A stretch of DNA of 37,317 nucleotides from Flavobacteriaceae bacterium CG_4_10_14_3_um_filter_33_47 (lineage in GTDB: Bacteria > Bacteroidota > Bacteroidia > Flavobacteriales > Flavobacteriaceae). Positions within the stretch are counted from its first letter, which is position 1. Every line of letters starts with the position of its first letter. The translations under genes and the position numbers were made by a program. The notes beneath the pieces were generated by a model. That model was not told where the DNA came from and searched no databases. It saw only the letters and a program-made list of their open reading frames with translations. The DNA lies in the NCBI GenBank assembly GCA_002784145.1, contig PFKE01000152.1:1-37317 (forward strand), read 5' to 3'. This document shows positions 16,366-25,329 of the stretch, one piece after another.

Positions 16366-17454
16366 ATGTCGAAAAAATCAATTTTAAACAAAAAATCAAT
16401 GGCTTTTTTAGAAGCCTATTTAAATAATGCAGCGCCAACGGGTTATGAATGGGACGGACAAAAAATATGGATGGATTATTTAAAACCTTATGTCGATACC
16501 TTTATAACAGATACTTATGGTTCTGCTGTTGGAATTATTAATCCTAAGGCAAACTATAAAGTCGTTATTGAAGGTCATGCCGATGAAATTTCTTGGTATG
16601 TCAATTATATTTCTGATAATGGACTGATATATGTGATTAGAAACGGTGGTAGCGACCATCAAATTGCACCGAGTAAAATTGTTAATATACATACCAAAAA
16701 CGGTATTGTTAAAGGCGTTTTTGGCTGGCCAGCTATTCATACCAGAGATAAAAGTAAAGAAGAAGCTCCAAAACCAGAAAATATATTTATTGACTGCGGC
16801 TGTAAAACGGCTGATGAAGTTGCTAAACTAGGCATACACGTGGGTTGTGTCATTACCTATCCAGATGAGTTCCACATTCTCAACAACGATAGTTTTGTGT
16901 GTCGTGCTTTAGATAACCGAATGGGCGGATTTATGATTGCAGAAGTCGCCAGATTGCTTCATGAAAATAAAAAAACACTCCCTTTCGGTTTATACATTAC
17001 CAACTCAGTACAAGAAGAAATTGGCTTACGTGGTGCAGAAATGATTACCAACACCATCAAGCCTAACGTTGCCATTGTTACTGATGTGACTCACGATACA
17101 ACAACACCCATGATTGAGCAAAAAGTACAAGGTAAAGTAGAAAATGGCAAAGGACCTGTTATTGCCTATGCACCTGCAGTTCAACAAAAATTACGCGATT
17201 TAATTACTGAAACGGCCGAAAACCATAACATACCTTTTCAACGATCGGCATTATCAAGAGCCACCGGAACCGATACCGATGCCTTTGCATACAGCAATGG
17301 CGGCGTAGCTTCCGCACTCATTTCGCTGCCTTTACGCTATATGCACACAACGGTTGAAATGGTTCATAGAGATGATGTTGAAAACGTCATTAAATTAATT
17401 TATGAAACCCTTTTAAATATTAAAGAAGGCGAAACGTTTAGTTATTTTAAATAA
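16366..17454 (+). CDS. M42 family metallopeptidase (glutamyl aminopeptidase/FrvX type)
   Basis: The 362-residue protein matches the M42 dinuclear-metal aminopeptidases, which form large tetrahedral cytosolic assemblies that trim peptides. Metal and catalytic residues are seen in EGHADEISWYV (H71, D73), CRALDNRMGG (bridging Asp), NSVQEEIGLRGAEM (catalytic Glu plus ligand Glu), VTDVTHDT (Asp ligand) and RYMHTTVEMVHRDD (last His). The length is normal for the family. It is divergent from the ABC ATPase gene across a 167-base gap that must hold both promoters, although neither has a clear consensus. A stem-loop follows at 17465-17516. Confidence 0.92.
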   Translation: MSKKSILNKKSMAFLEAYLNNAAPTGYEWDGQKIWMDYLKPYVDTFITDTYGSAVGIINPKANYKVVIEGHADEISWYVNYISDNGLIYVIRNGGSDHQIAPSKIVNIHTKNGIVKGVFGWPAIHTRDKSKEEAPKPENIFIDCGCKTADEVAKLGIHVGCVITYPDEFHILNNDSFVCRALDNRMGGFMIAEVARLLHENKKTLPFGLYITNSVQEEIGLRGAEMITNTIKPNVAIVTDVTHDTTTPMIEQKVQGKVENGKGPVIAYAPAVQQKLRDLITETAENHNIPFQRSALSRATGTDTDAFAYSNGGVASALISLPLRYMHTTVEMVHRDDVENVIKLIYETLLNIKEGETFSYFK

Positions 17455-17464
17455 AATATAAATT

Positions 17465-17516
17465 TAAACGTCATTGCCAAACCTTTAGTTTGTTTCACAC
17501 TTGGTCATGACGTTTA
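17465..17516 (+). other. Long stem-loop between M42 peptidase and NUDIX genes
   Basis: Ten bases TAAACGTCAT pair with ATGACGTTTA. After a short mismatch, further pairs (CCAA with TTGG) extend the stem around a 20-base loop. It lies between the M42 stop and the NUDIX start (9 bases before it). No T-run follows, so it is not a classic terminator. It could attenuate read-through, shield the NUDIX start or stabilise the upstream mRNA. Confidence 0.5.
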
Positions 17517-17525
17517 TGATGCATC

Positions 17526-18074
17526 ATGGACGAATATATTGATATTGTTACTCAAGACGGTAAACCAACGGGTAAATCTGAATTAAAATCTATAATTCAC
17601 CAAAACGGCCATTATCATAATACCGCTCATGTATGGCTATATACTAATAAAAGAGAGATTTTATTAGCACAACGAGCTGCCAGTAAATCCATTTGTCCGT
17701 TGTTATGGGATGTTTCAGTCGCTGGACATGTAGATGCTGGCGAATTAATTATTCAAGCTGCCATAAGAGAAGTTAAAGAAGAAATAGGGCTGGAACTTCT
17801 TCCCGATGACTTAAAAAAAATTGGCGTTTTTGAATGTTTTCAATCTTATTCCAATGGCATTAAAGACAATGAATTTCATCATACATATATAGCCGAATTA
17901 AAGGTTCCTATATCACAATTAATTCCTCAAATTGGAGAAGTAGAAGCTTTAAAACTGGTTTCATTTGAATCATTTGAAAAAATTTTAATACATATTGGAG
18001 AAAATAATCATTTTATCCCTAGTAATAAGGCATACTATGAATTGGTTTTAAAGCGTATTAAAAAAATATTTTGA
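17526..18074 (+). CDS. NUDIX hydrolase (Idi/YfcD-like)
   Basis: The 182-residue protein has a complete Nudix box, G67-x5-E73-x7-R81-E82-V-x-E85-E86-x-G88 (GHVDAGELIIQAAIREVKEEIG). The N-terminal region (YIDIVTQDGKPTGKS, then HVWLYTNKREILLAQRA, and a Trp-Asp-Val before the box) is like the isopentenyl-diphosphate isomerase-like/YfcD branch. A hydrolase is more likely than an isomerase because the isomerase Cys/Glu pair is not evident. The substrate, a nucleoside diphosphate derivative, is not predictable. It is followed four bases on by the PrsW gene. Confidence 0.9.
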   Translation: MDEYIDIVTQDGKPTGKSELKSIIHQNGHYHNTAHVWLYTNKREILLAQRAASKSICPLLWDVSVAGHVDAGELIIQAAIREVKEEIGLELLPDDLKKIGVFECFQSYSNGIKDNEFHHTYIAELKVPISQLIPQIGEVEALKLVSFESFEKILIHIGENNHFIPSNKAYYELVLKRIKKIF

Positions 18075-18078
18075 TGAT

Positions 18079-18756
18079 ATGAATTTAATCCTCTTTGCCA
18101 TTGCCCCTGTTTTTATCATCATCTTTTACATCTACATCAAAGACAAATATGAAAAAGAACCTAAACGATTACTACTTTATAACTTTTTATTGGGAGCAAT
18201 TGTTAGTATTTTGGTCACCACCATTTTATATTTTATTTTTGATTATGTTCTGCCACTGCAGGATAAGTATAGCATTTTTCAGCAATTTATTAAAGCATTT
18301 TTTGTAGTTGGACTGACTGAAGAATTCAGTAAATACATTATTGTAAGATATTATGCCCAACCAAAACCTGCTTACAATGAACCTTTTGATGGAATTGTTT
18401 ACGCCGTAATGGTATCCATGGGTTTTGCAGCCACAGAAAATATTTTTTATGTGCTTGATGGTGGTTACCAAACGGCTATAGTTAGAGCATTTACAGCCGT
18501 TCCTGCACATGCAACATTTGGCATTTTAATGGGTTATTTTATGGGAAAAGCCAAATTTTCCAAAAACAAAATAGGGCTAAATTTAGTTGGATTATTATTG
18601 GCTATTCTCTTTCATGGGGCTTATGACTTTTTCTTGTTTATAGATTTTGTGCCAGGCATTTGGGTAGGTGCTTTTATATCCTTATTCATTGGAATCGTTT
18701 TATCAAAAAAAGCCATAAAAAATCATCAAGACAGAAGTCAATTCAAAAGCGTTTAG
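18079..18756 (+). CDS. PrsW family intramembrane metalloprotease
   Basis: The 225-residue protein has about eight membrane segments and the PrsW/CPBP-type motifs: E81-E-x-x-K85 (TEEFSKYIIV), E120-N (FAATENIFYVLDGG), H144 (AVPAHATFGILMGYF) and H179-x3-D183 (LFHGAYDFF). In Bacillus PrsW cuts an anti-sigma factor; other members have unknown targets. No sigma/anti-sigma pair is visible nearby, so the target is open. It is probably co-transcribed with the NUDIX gene. A 105-base gap separates it from the carboxylase operon. Confidence 0.9.
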   Translation: MNLILFAIAPVFIIIFYIYIKDKYEKEPKRLLLYNFLLGAIVSILVTTILYFIFDYVLPLQDKYSIFQQFIKAFFVVGLTEEFSKYIIVRYYAQPKPAYNEPFDGIVYAVMVSMGFAATENIFYVLDGGYQTAIVRAFTAVPAHATFGILMGYFMGKAKFSKNKIGLNLVGLLLAILFHGAYDFFLFIDFVPGIWVGAFISLFIGIVLSKKAIKNHQDRSQFKSV

Positions 18757-18861
18757 GGTATTCAAACCGTTATGTAGCTTTATTCATTCTTTTGGTTTCT
18801 ATTTTGCTATGAGAGTTCTATATTAATCTTTATATTTATGACAAACTAAACCATTGTTTGC

Positions 18862-19344
18862 ATGAATTTTAAAGTAAAAGTGAATTCTAATATTGAATTT
18901 AACATCTCTCAAGAAGACCTCTTAAAACTAGATGCCATAAAAATTTCGGAGAGCAAGTATCATATCTTACACGATAATAAATCGTTTCATTCTGAAATTA
19001 CACATACTGATATCAACTCTAAATCCTATGAAGTAACAGTTAACAAAAACCATTACAGCGTTAACATCTTCAATGCCTTGGATTTGTTAATAAAAGACCT
19101 AGGCTTTTCTATTGGAACTTCAAAACATATTAATTTTATAAAAGCCCCAATGCCGGGCTTAATCTTAGAAATTAATGTAAAACCAGGCCAAATAGTTCAT
19201 GAAAATGAGACTTTGTTAATCCTAGAAGCCATGAAAATGGAAAATGTGTTAACATCGCCTCGTGATGGTGTTGTTAAATCAATTTCAACAAAAAAAGGAG
19301 ATACCGTGGATAAGGGAACTTTATTAATTGAATTTGAAAAATGA
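18862..19344 (+). CDS. Biotin carboxyl carrier protein subunit of an acyl-CoA carboxylase
   Basis: This 160-residue protein carries a C-terminal biotinyl domain (about residues 90-160) with the biotinylation motif LEAMKMEN, K125 being the lysine that receives biotin, and the KAPMPGLI entry strand. The N-terminal half is a small domain common in the separate carrier proteins of bacterial propionyl-CoA and related acyl-CoA carboxylases. It carries carboxybiotin between the biotin carboxylase and carboxyltransferase subunits encoded by the next two genes. Its TGA stop overlaps the next start as ATGA, indicating translational coupling. Confidence 0.92.
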   Translation: MNFKVKVNSNIEFNISQEDLLKLDAIKISESKYHILHDNKSFHSEITHTDINSKSYEVTVNKNHYSVNIFNALDLLIKDLGFSIGTSKHINFIKAPMPGLILEINVKPGQIVHENETLLILEAMKMENVLTSPRDGVVKSISTKKGDTVDKGTLLIEFEK

Positions 19345-21143
19345 TCCTTCATAAAGATATTAAAACCATTGACCAATACATTGATTTATTTCCTTCAGAA
19401 ATACAAATAATCTTGCTTAAAATAAAAGATTGCATCCAAGAAACAGCACCACAATCAACTGAAGCCATACGCTATTCAATCCCAACGTTCAGATTAAACG
19501 GGAATATGGCTTATTTTGCTGCATACAAAAACTATATTGGTTTTTATCCTTCGCCTTCAGCTATTAATAAGTTCAGTAAAGAATTAAAACCTTATAAAAC
19601 CTTAAAAGGCACCATTCAATTTCCATTAAACCAGCCAATTCCTTATGATTTAATTAAAAAAATAGTAGCGTTTCGTGTTGCTGAACAAACCCATAAAAAA
19701 ATGAAAAAAATATTAATTGCAAATCGTGGTGAAATAGCCATTCGGGTTATGAAAACAGCTCAAAAAATGGGCATTAAAACCGTGGCTGTTTTCTCAACTG
19801 CAGACAGACATGCGCCCCATGTAAAATTTGCAGATGAGGCTGTTTGCATTGGCGAACCACCATCAACTCAATCCTATTTAAAAGGCGATAAAATCATTGA
19901 AGTGGCCAAAAAATTACAAGTAGATGCCATCCATCCAGGGTATGGCTTTTTAAGTGAGAATGCCGAATTTGCCGAACTATGTGAGCAAAACAACCTTATC
20001 TTTATTGGGCCTCGTTCAAAAGCTATAAAAATTATGGGCAGTAAACTGGCTGCAAAAGAAGCGGTAAAACATTATAATATTCCCATGGTTCCAGGCATAG
20101 ATGAAGCCATTACAGACATAACTAAAGCCAAATCTATTGCTAAAGAGATAGGCTTTCCTATATTAATCAAGGCATCTGCTGGCGGCGGCGGAAAAGGAAT
20201 GCGAATTGTTGAAAAGGAACGTGATTTAGAATCTCAAATGAATCGCGCCATTAGCGAAGCGATGTCCGCTTTTGGAGATGGTTCTGTTTTTATTGAAAAA
20301 TATGTAAGCTCTCCAAGACATATAGAAATCCAAATCATGGCTGATAGTCATGGAAATGTCTTATACTTTTTCGAGCGAGAATGTAGCATACAAAGACGGC
20401 ATCAAAAAGTGATTGAAGAAGCGCCATCTTCAATCCTAACCTCAGAATTAAGAAAAAAAATGGGTGAAGCCGCTGTAAAAGTCGCCAAATCATGCGATTA
20501 TTTAGGTGCAGGAACCGTTGAGTTTTTATTAGATGCCCATCATAATTTCTATTTTTTAGAAATGAATACCAGATTGCAAGTAGAACATCCGGTTTCTGAA
20601 ATTATTTGTCATGTTGATTTAGTCGAACTTCAAATACGGGTTGCTAAAGGTGAAGCACTACCCATGAAACAAGACGATATAAAAATTCACGGTCATGCCT
20701 TAGAACTTCGTGTATATGCGGAAGATCCATTCAATGATTTTTTGCCAAGCGTAGGCCATCTTCAAAGGTATAAATTACCCGTTGGAGAAGGTGTTCGGGT
20801 TGACAATGGTTTTGAAGAAGGCATGGATATTCCCATTTATTATGATCCCATGCTATCCAAACTAATTACTTTTGGCAAAACACGTGAGGAAGCCATTCAA
20901 ATCATGATAAAGGCTATTGATGAGTTTCAGGTTGAAGGTGTTGAAACAACGTTGCCGTTTGGTAAATTTGTCTTTGAACATGAAGCCTTTAAATCGGGTA
21001 ATTTTGATACCCATTTTGTAAAAAAATATTATTCCCCTAAGATTTTAAAGGAACAAACGGAAACTGAAGCAAAAATAGCGGCATTAATAGCTGTTAAACA
21101 ATATCTGGAAGACCTGAAATTAGTAAGATTACCAAATCAATAA
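19341..21143 (+). CDS. DUF1801 domain fused to biotin carboxylase subunit
   Basis: This 600-residue frame has two parts. Residues 1-120 form a DUF1801 (YdhG/frataxin-like) domain, with AIRYSIPTFRLNGNMAYFAAYKNYIGFYPSPSAI and the closing LIKKIVAFRVAEQTHKK. Residues 121-600 are a full-length biotin carboxylase (MKKILIANRGEIAIRVM, the ATP-grasp KASAGGGGKGMRIV, HPGYGFLSENAEFAE, FFERECSIQRRHQKVIEEAPS, EMNTRLQVEHPVSE). No stop separates them: the junction is CAT AAA AAA ATG AAA AAA ATA. It could be a true fusion or two proteins from an internal start at 19701. It carboxylates the biotin of the upstream carrier, with ATP and bicarbonate. A start at 19341 overlaps the carrier stop; the beta subunit follows after 3 bases. 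Confidence 0.9.
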   Translation: MILHKDIKTIDQYIDLFPSEIQIILLKIKDCIQETAPQSTEAIRYSIPTFRLNGNMAYFAAYKNYIGFYPSPSAINKFSKELKPYKTLKGTIQFPLNQPIPYDLIKKIVAFRVAEQTHKKMKKILIANRGEIAIRVMKTAQKMGIKTVAVFSTADRHAPHVKFADEAVCIGEPPSTQSYLKGDKIIEVAKKLQVDAIHPGYGFLSENAEFAELCEQNNLIFIGPRSKAIKIMGSKLAAKEAVKHYNIPMVPGIDEAITDITKAKSIAKEIGFPILIKASAGGGGKGMRIVEKERDLESQMNRAISEAMSAFGDGSVFIEKYVSSPRHIEIQIMADSHGNVLYFFERECSIQRRHQKVIEEAPSSILTSELRKKMGEAAVKVAKSCDYLGAGTVEFLLDAHHNFYFLEMNTRLQVEHPVSEIICHVDLVELQIRVAKGEALPMKQDDIKIHGHALELRVYAEDPFNDFLPSVGHLQRYKLPVGEGVRVDNGFEEGMDIPIYYDPMLSKLITFGKTREEAIQIMIKAIDEFQVEGVETTLPFGKFVFEHEAFKSGNFDTHFVKKYYSPKILKEQTETEAKIAALIAVKQYLEDLKLVRLPNQ

Positions 21144-21146
21144 TCT

Positions 21147-22688
21147 ATGGATTCAAAAATAAACAAACTTAATGAGCAGATAGCTCTGGCGCATTTAGGC
21201 GGCGGACAAAAACGCATAGATACACAACACACCAAGAAAAAACTGACCGCAAGAGAACGTATCCATTATTTACTGGATGAAGGTTCTTTTGAAGAAATTG
21301 GAGTTTTGGTAACCCATAGAACTACGGATTTTGGTATGGATAAGGACATCTATTTTGGCGATGGTGTCGTTACGGGATACGGAACCATTAATGGCCGATT
21401 GATTTATGTTTATGCCCAAGATTTTACGGTTTTTGGTGGCTCATTATCTGAAACTCATGCCGAAAAAATATGTAAAATCATGGATTTGGCCGTAAAAGTT
21501 AGAGCGCCCATTATTGGTTTAAATGATTCTGGTGGTGCCAGGATTCAGGAAGGGGTACGTTCCCTTGGTGGCTATGCTGATATTTTTTTTAGAAATGTAA
21601 AAGCCTCAGGAGTAATTCCACAAATTTCTGCCATTATGGGGCCTTGTGCTGGTGGCGCCGTCTATTCGCCTGCCATGACAGATTTTACGCTTATGGTTGA
21701 AAATACCAGTTATATGTTTGTAACGGGTCCAAACGTGGTAAAAACCGTGACCAATGAAACAGTAACTTCTGAAGAATTAGGAGGCGCCCATACACATGCT
21801 TCAAAATCGGGCGTTGCTCATATAACCTCTGCAAATGATGTTGAATGTTTAGAAGACATTAAAAAATTACTAAGCTATTTACCTCAAAGTAATAAAGAAA
21901 TCACTCAAAAACTATCCTTTAAACTAGAGGATGAAATAAGAGACGTTTTATCTGATATCATTCCTGATAATGCTAATAAACCTTATGATATGCATGAGGT
22001 TATAAAAGGCATTATTGATGAAGATTCTTTTTATGAAATCCATAAAAATTATGCCGAAAACATCCTGGTTGGTTTTTCAAGAATTGCAGGTAGAAGTGTT
22101 GGGATTATCGCCAATCAGCCCATGTATTTAGCGGGTGTTTTAGATGTGAATAGCTCTAAAAAAGCAGCTCGTTTTACACGGTTTTGTGATTGTTTTAATA
22201 TTCCGTTGCTTGTTTTAGTGGATGTGCCAGGGTTTTTACCAGGAACCGATCAAGAATGGAACGGCATTATTGTTCATGGAGCCAAACTGTTGTATGCCTT
22301 AAGCGAAGCTACTGTGCCACGTATAACGGTTATTACCAGAAAAGCCTATGGCGGTGCTTATGATGTTATGAATTCAAAACATATTGGAGCCGACATGAAT
22401 TTTGCGTGGCCAAGTGCTGAAATTGCTGTTATGGGAGCTAAAGGAGCCAGTGAAATTATTTTTAGAAATGACATAGCTTCCGCTAAAAATCCAGAGAAAA
22501 AACTAGCAGAAAAAGAAGCTGAATACGCTGAAAAGTTTGCAAATCCGTATCAAGCAACTCAAAGAGGCTTTATTGATGAAGTTATTTTACCAAAAGATAC
22601 AAGACGAAAATTAATTAAAGCGTTTGCTATGCTTGAAAATAAAATGGTTGAAAAACCAGACAGAAAACATGGAAATATTCCTCTTTAA
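21147..22688 (+). CDS. pccB: Acyl-CoA carboxylase beta subunit (propionyl-CoA carboxylase-like)
   Basis: The 513-residue protein is a carboxyltransferase beta subunit with the crotonase-fold halves. N half: [96 protein letters not shown] half: [62 protein letters not shown]. These stretches are closest to propionyl-CoA carboxylase beta (PccB); acetyl-CoA or mixed acyl-CoA substrates cannot be excluded. It would transfer carboxyl from biotin to propionyl-CoA to give methylmalonyl-CoA. The stop TAA lies in a TTAA shared with the stop of the convergent gene. Confidence 0.92.
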   Translation: MDSKINKLNEQIALAHLGGGQKRIDTQHTKKKLTARERIHYLLDEGSFEEIGVLVTHRTTDFGMDKDIYFGDGVVTGYGTINGRLIYVYAQDFTVFGGSLSETHAEKICKIMDLAVKVRAPIIGLNDSGGARIQEGVRSLGGYADIFFRNVKASGVIPQISAIMGPCAGGAVYSPAMTDFTLMVENTSYMFVTGPNVVKTVTNETVTSEELGGAHTHASKSGVAHITSANDVECLEDIKKLLSYLPQSNKEITQKLSFKLEDEIRDVLSDIIPDNANKPYDMHEVIKGIIDEDSFYEIHKNYAENILVGFSRIAGRSVGIIANQPMYLAGVLDVNSSKKAARFTRFCDCFNIPLLVLVDVPGFLPGTDQEWNGIIVHGAKLLYALSEATVPRITVITRKAYGGAYDVMNSKHIGADMNFAWPSAEIAVMGAKGASEIIFRNDIASAKNPEKKLAEKEAEYAEKFANPYQATQRGFIDEVILPKDTRRKLIKAFAMLENKMVEKPDRKHGNIPL

Positions 22689-23299
22689 GTTAATGTGAAT
22701 ATTTGAGAGTTAAACATAAAAGATTCTTGCCAGCGCTCAAATCGTTGGTCAAATTTTGATGAGAATATTAAATACTGGCATTTTTCTATGCTTTCAGGTG
22801 TTCTTGCTACTTCGGCAAAATGGTTGCTTCTAAATAAAAACTCTGCATCTTCAACAATGAACATTTGCAGGCTATTTAAATTAATGCCATTTAAATAAAA
22901 AACCTGATTCAGTCGTTTTGGCGTAGCAATAACAATATCAGCTCCTAAATATAATTCTTCACGCTGTAATTCAATATTATACTCGTCATACAATAAATAC
23001 ATTCGCAAATCTGTTCCTTTTAAAAACGGCTTAAATTCGTCTGCTAACTGGTTGGCTGCTTCTTTGTCTTTTACAAAAATAAGCGCTCTTGGAGCATCTT
23101 CAAAAGCACTGCCATTTAATTTTTGAATGACACTCAAAATGATACTTGTGGTTTTTCCTGAACCTTTAGGAGCTATACAAAACATATTAATACCACCTTT
23201 TATTTTAGATAAAATCTGTTTTTGTAATGGTAACATGGAAACCAACCCTTTTTCTAAAAGGGTTTCTTTTAAGGGTTCAATAATTTTTTTAAAAGACAT
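22685..23299 (-). CDS. Shortened DEAD/DEAH-box helicase-like protein
   Basis: At 204 residues this is only the first RecA-like domain of a DEAD-box helicase. It has a Q-motif-like LPLQKQIL, Walker A PKGSGKTT (K49), a motif Ib-like [11 protein letters not shown], then VEDAEF (E150-D-A-E153) where DEAD would be, and IFSSKF where SAT would be. The second RecA domain is missing, so it cannot work as a conventional helicase alone. The frame is intact with a normal stop, and such short versions recur in Flavobacteriia, so it is more likely a specialised protein than a fresh truncation. It is monocistronic, with a TATCTTTG -7 box upstream. Confidence 0.85.
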   Translation of the reverse strand: MSFKKIIEPLKETLLEKGLVSMLPLQKQILSKIKGGINMFCIAPKGSGKTTSIILSVIQKLNGSAFEDAPRALIFVKDKEAANQLADEFKPFLKGTDLRMYLLYDEYNIELQREELYLGADIVIATPKRLNQVFYLNGINLNSLQMFIVEDAEFLFRSNHFAEVARTPESIEKCQYLIFSSKFDQRFERWQESFMFNSQIFTLT

Positions 23300-23319
23300 G
23301 GCTTTTTTGGAATTTTAAA

Positions 23320-23327
23320 CAAAGATA
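23320..23327 (-). promoter_or_regulatory. -7 element of the DEAD-box-like gene
   Basis: On the minus strand this reads TATCTTTG, an exact TAnnTTTG match, 20 bases before the ATG at 23299. No TTTG box is found at the usual distance. Confidence 0.45.
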
Positions 23328-23356
23328 TGTTTTTAAAAAATGATAATGATGCCCAC

Positions 23357-23385
23357 AAAAAAAGCGTTCAATTTTTGAACGCTTT
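23357..23385 (-). terminator. Rho-independent terminator of the prpE-acs operon
   Basis: An 11-base perfect stem (AAAGCGTTCAA with TTGAACGCTTT) and a three-base loop lie 24 bases after the acs stop. On the minus strand the hairpin is followed by seven T (23357-23363). It closes the prpE-acs transcription unit. Confidence 0.85.
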
Positions 23386-23409
23386 AATGCTACTAACCCA
23401 TCAGTAAAT

Positions 23410-25317
23410 TTATAAGGCATTTTCAATAATCTCTTGAACAACTTCTGGGTTTAATAAGGTAGAAGTATCTCCCAAGTTATTGAAATCATTACAGGCTATT
23501 TTTCGTAAAATACGTCTCATAATCTTACCGCTTCTTGTTTTTGGCAATCCGCTAGTAAATTGAATTTTATCGAGTTTAGCAATAGGCCCAATATGTTCTG
23601 TGATAATTTGATTGATCTCAATACGTAAATTAGTATGGTCTCTTCCTTCACCTGTTTCCTTTAAAATAACATATCCGTATAAAGCATTTCCTTTAATATC
23701 ATGTGGAAATCCTACAATAGCAGATTCTGCTACTGCAGGATGCTCATTGATAGCATCTTCAATAGGTGCCGTACCTAAATTATGTCCAGAAACGATAATA
23801 ACATCATCGACTCTACCTGTTATTCTATAATACCCTACTTCATCTCGCAATGCACCATCTCCAGTAAAATACTTGTTTTCAAAAGCTGAAAAGTAAGTGT
23901 CTTTATAACGCTGGTGATCTCCCCAAATAGTTCTGGCAATAGATGGCCATGGAAACTTAATGCATAGTCTGCCATCAACCTGATTTCCTTTAATTTCTTG
24001 ACCATTTTCATCCATTAAAGCTGGCTGAATGCCAATAAATGGCAGGGTTGCATAGGTTGGTTTGGTGGGTGTTACAAAAGGAATTGGCGTTATCATAATA
24101 CCACCGGTTTCTGTTTGCCACCAGGTATCTACAATGGGGCTTTTTTTCTTTCCAATAATGTCGTTATACCAATGCCAAGCTTCTTCATTGATAGGTTCTC
24201 CAACAGAACCTAAGACTTTTAATGACGATAAATCTTGACTTTCTGGAAATGAAATATTTTGTTTGGCCAAAGCTCTAATGGCTGTTGGGGCTGTATAAAA
24301 CTGGTTAATTTTATGCTTAGCTATGATTTCCCAAAAGCGACCAAAATCAGGGTAATGCGGAACACCTTCAAACATAACCGTTGTTGCACCATTTGCTAAT
24401 GGACCATATACTATATAACTATGTCCAGTAATCCAACCAATATCTGCTGTACACCAATAAATATCTTCGTCTTTATATTGAAATACATTTTTAAAGGTAT
24501 AAGCCGTATAGACCATATAACCTGCAGTAGTATGAACCATGCCTTTTGGTTTTCCAGTGGAACCAGACGTGTAGAGTATGAAAAGAGGATCTTCTGCATC
24601 CATAATTTCTGGTGGGCATTCTCCTGAGGCCTCATTTAATAACGGTTGTAACCAAATATCTCTACCTGTTTTCATGGTAACCTCTGTATTGGTTCTGTTA
24701 ACAACCAAAACAGTCTCTACACATGGACATTGCAATAAAGCTTCATCAACAATACCTTTTAAATCTATAGATTTAGAACCTCTATACGAACCATCTGAAG
24801 CAATGACAAATTTACATTCGCTATCATTAATTCTTGTTGATAAGGCTTTTGATGAGAAACCAGCAAATACAACAGAATGAATGGCACCAATTCTTGCGCA
24901 AGCTAATAAAGCAAACACTAATTCAGGAATCATTGGCAGATAGATACAAACACGATCTCCTTTTTTAACACCTTGTTCTTTTAAAACATTAGACATTTTA
25001 CAAACACGTTCATAGAGATCATTATAACTAATATGTTGAGCATCTTCATCTGGGCTATTGGGTTCAAAAATAATGGCTGTTTTATCTCCTTTCGTTCTTA
25101 AATGCCTATCAATACAATTTTCGGTAATGTTTAGTTTAGCACCTTCAAACCATTTGATTTCTGGTTTCCTGAAATCCCAACTCAAAACATTATGCCATTT
25201 TTTTCGCCACATAAAGTGTTCTTCTGCCACTTCTGACCAAAAGCTTTCTGGGTCTCTGATTGATTTTCTGTAAACTTGATAGTACTCTTCTAAATGTTTT
25301 ATATGATAATTACTCAT
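23410..25317 (-). CDS. acs: Acetate--CoA ligase (acetyl-CoA synthetase)
   Basis: The 635-residue protein is an AMP-forming acetyl-CoA synthetase of normal length. Motifs in order: FAGFSSKALSTRINDSECKFVI, the AMP-loop YTSGSTGKPKGMVHT, DIGWITGHSYIVYGPL, DTWWQTETGGIMITP (the Trp that limits the acyl pocket to acetate), YFTGDGALRDEVGYYRITGRVDDVI, and GLPKTRSGKIMRR with K598, the lysine that is acetylated to switch the enzyme off in many bacteria. It makes acetyl-CoA from acetate, ATP and CoA in the cytosol. It is the last gene of a unit with a small membrane protein and a PrpE-like enzyme (12-base gap), downstream of a CrbS/CbrA-type sensor. Confidence 0.97.
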   Translation of the reverse strand: MSNYHIKHLEEYYQVYRKSIRDPESFWSEVAEEHFMWRKKWHNVLSWDFRKPEIKWFEGAKLNITENCIDRHLRTKGDKTAIIFEPNSPDEDAQHISYNDLYERVCKMSNVLKEQGVKKGDRVCIYLPMIPELVFALLACARIGAIHSVVFAGFSSKALSTRINDSECKFVIASDGSYRGSKSIDLKGIVDEALLQCPCVETVLVVNRTNTEVTMKTGRDIWLQPLLNEASGECPPEIMDAEDPLFILYTSGSTGKPKGMVHTTAGYMVYTAYTFKNVFQYKDEDIYWCTADIGWITGHSYIVYGPLANGATTVMFEGVPHYPDFGRFWEIIAKHKINQFYTAPTAIRALAKQNISFPESQDLSSLKVLGSVGEPINEEAWHWYNDIIGKKKSPIVDTWWQTETGGIMITPIPFVTPTKPTYATLPFIGIQPALMDENGQEIKGNQVDGRLCIKFPWPSIARTIWGDHQRYKDTYFSAFENKYFTGDGALRDEVGYYRITGRVDDVIIVSGHNLGTAPIEDAINEHPAVAESAIVGFPHDIKGNALYGYVILKETGEGRDHTNLRIEINQIITEHIGPIAKLDKIQFTSGLPKTRSGKIMRRILRKIACNDFNNLGDTSTLLNPEVVQEIIENAL

Positions 25318-25329
25318 GTTAGTTAGTTT

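Noticed and set aside
16199-16438. 80-codon N-terminal extension of the ABC ATPase frame
   Set aside because: The extension reads as non-coding (Cys, Asn and Phe rich) and overlaps the divergent M42 gene start; the family start MKLIIKDLTKTY is at 16198.
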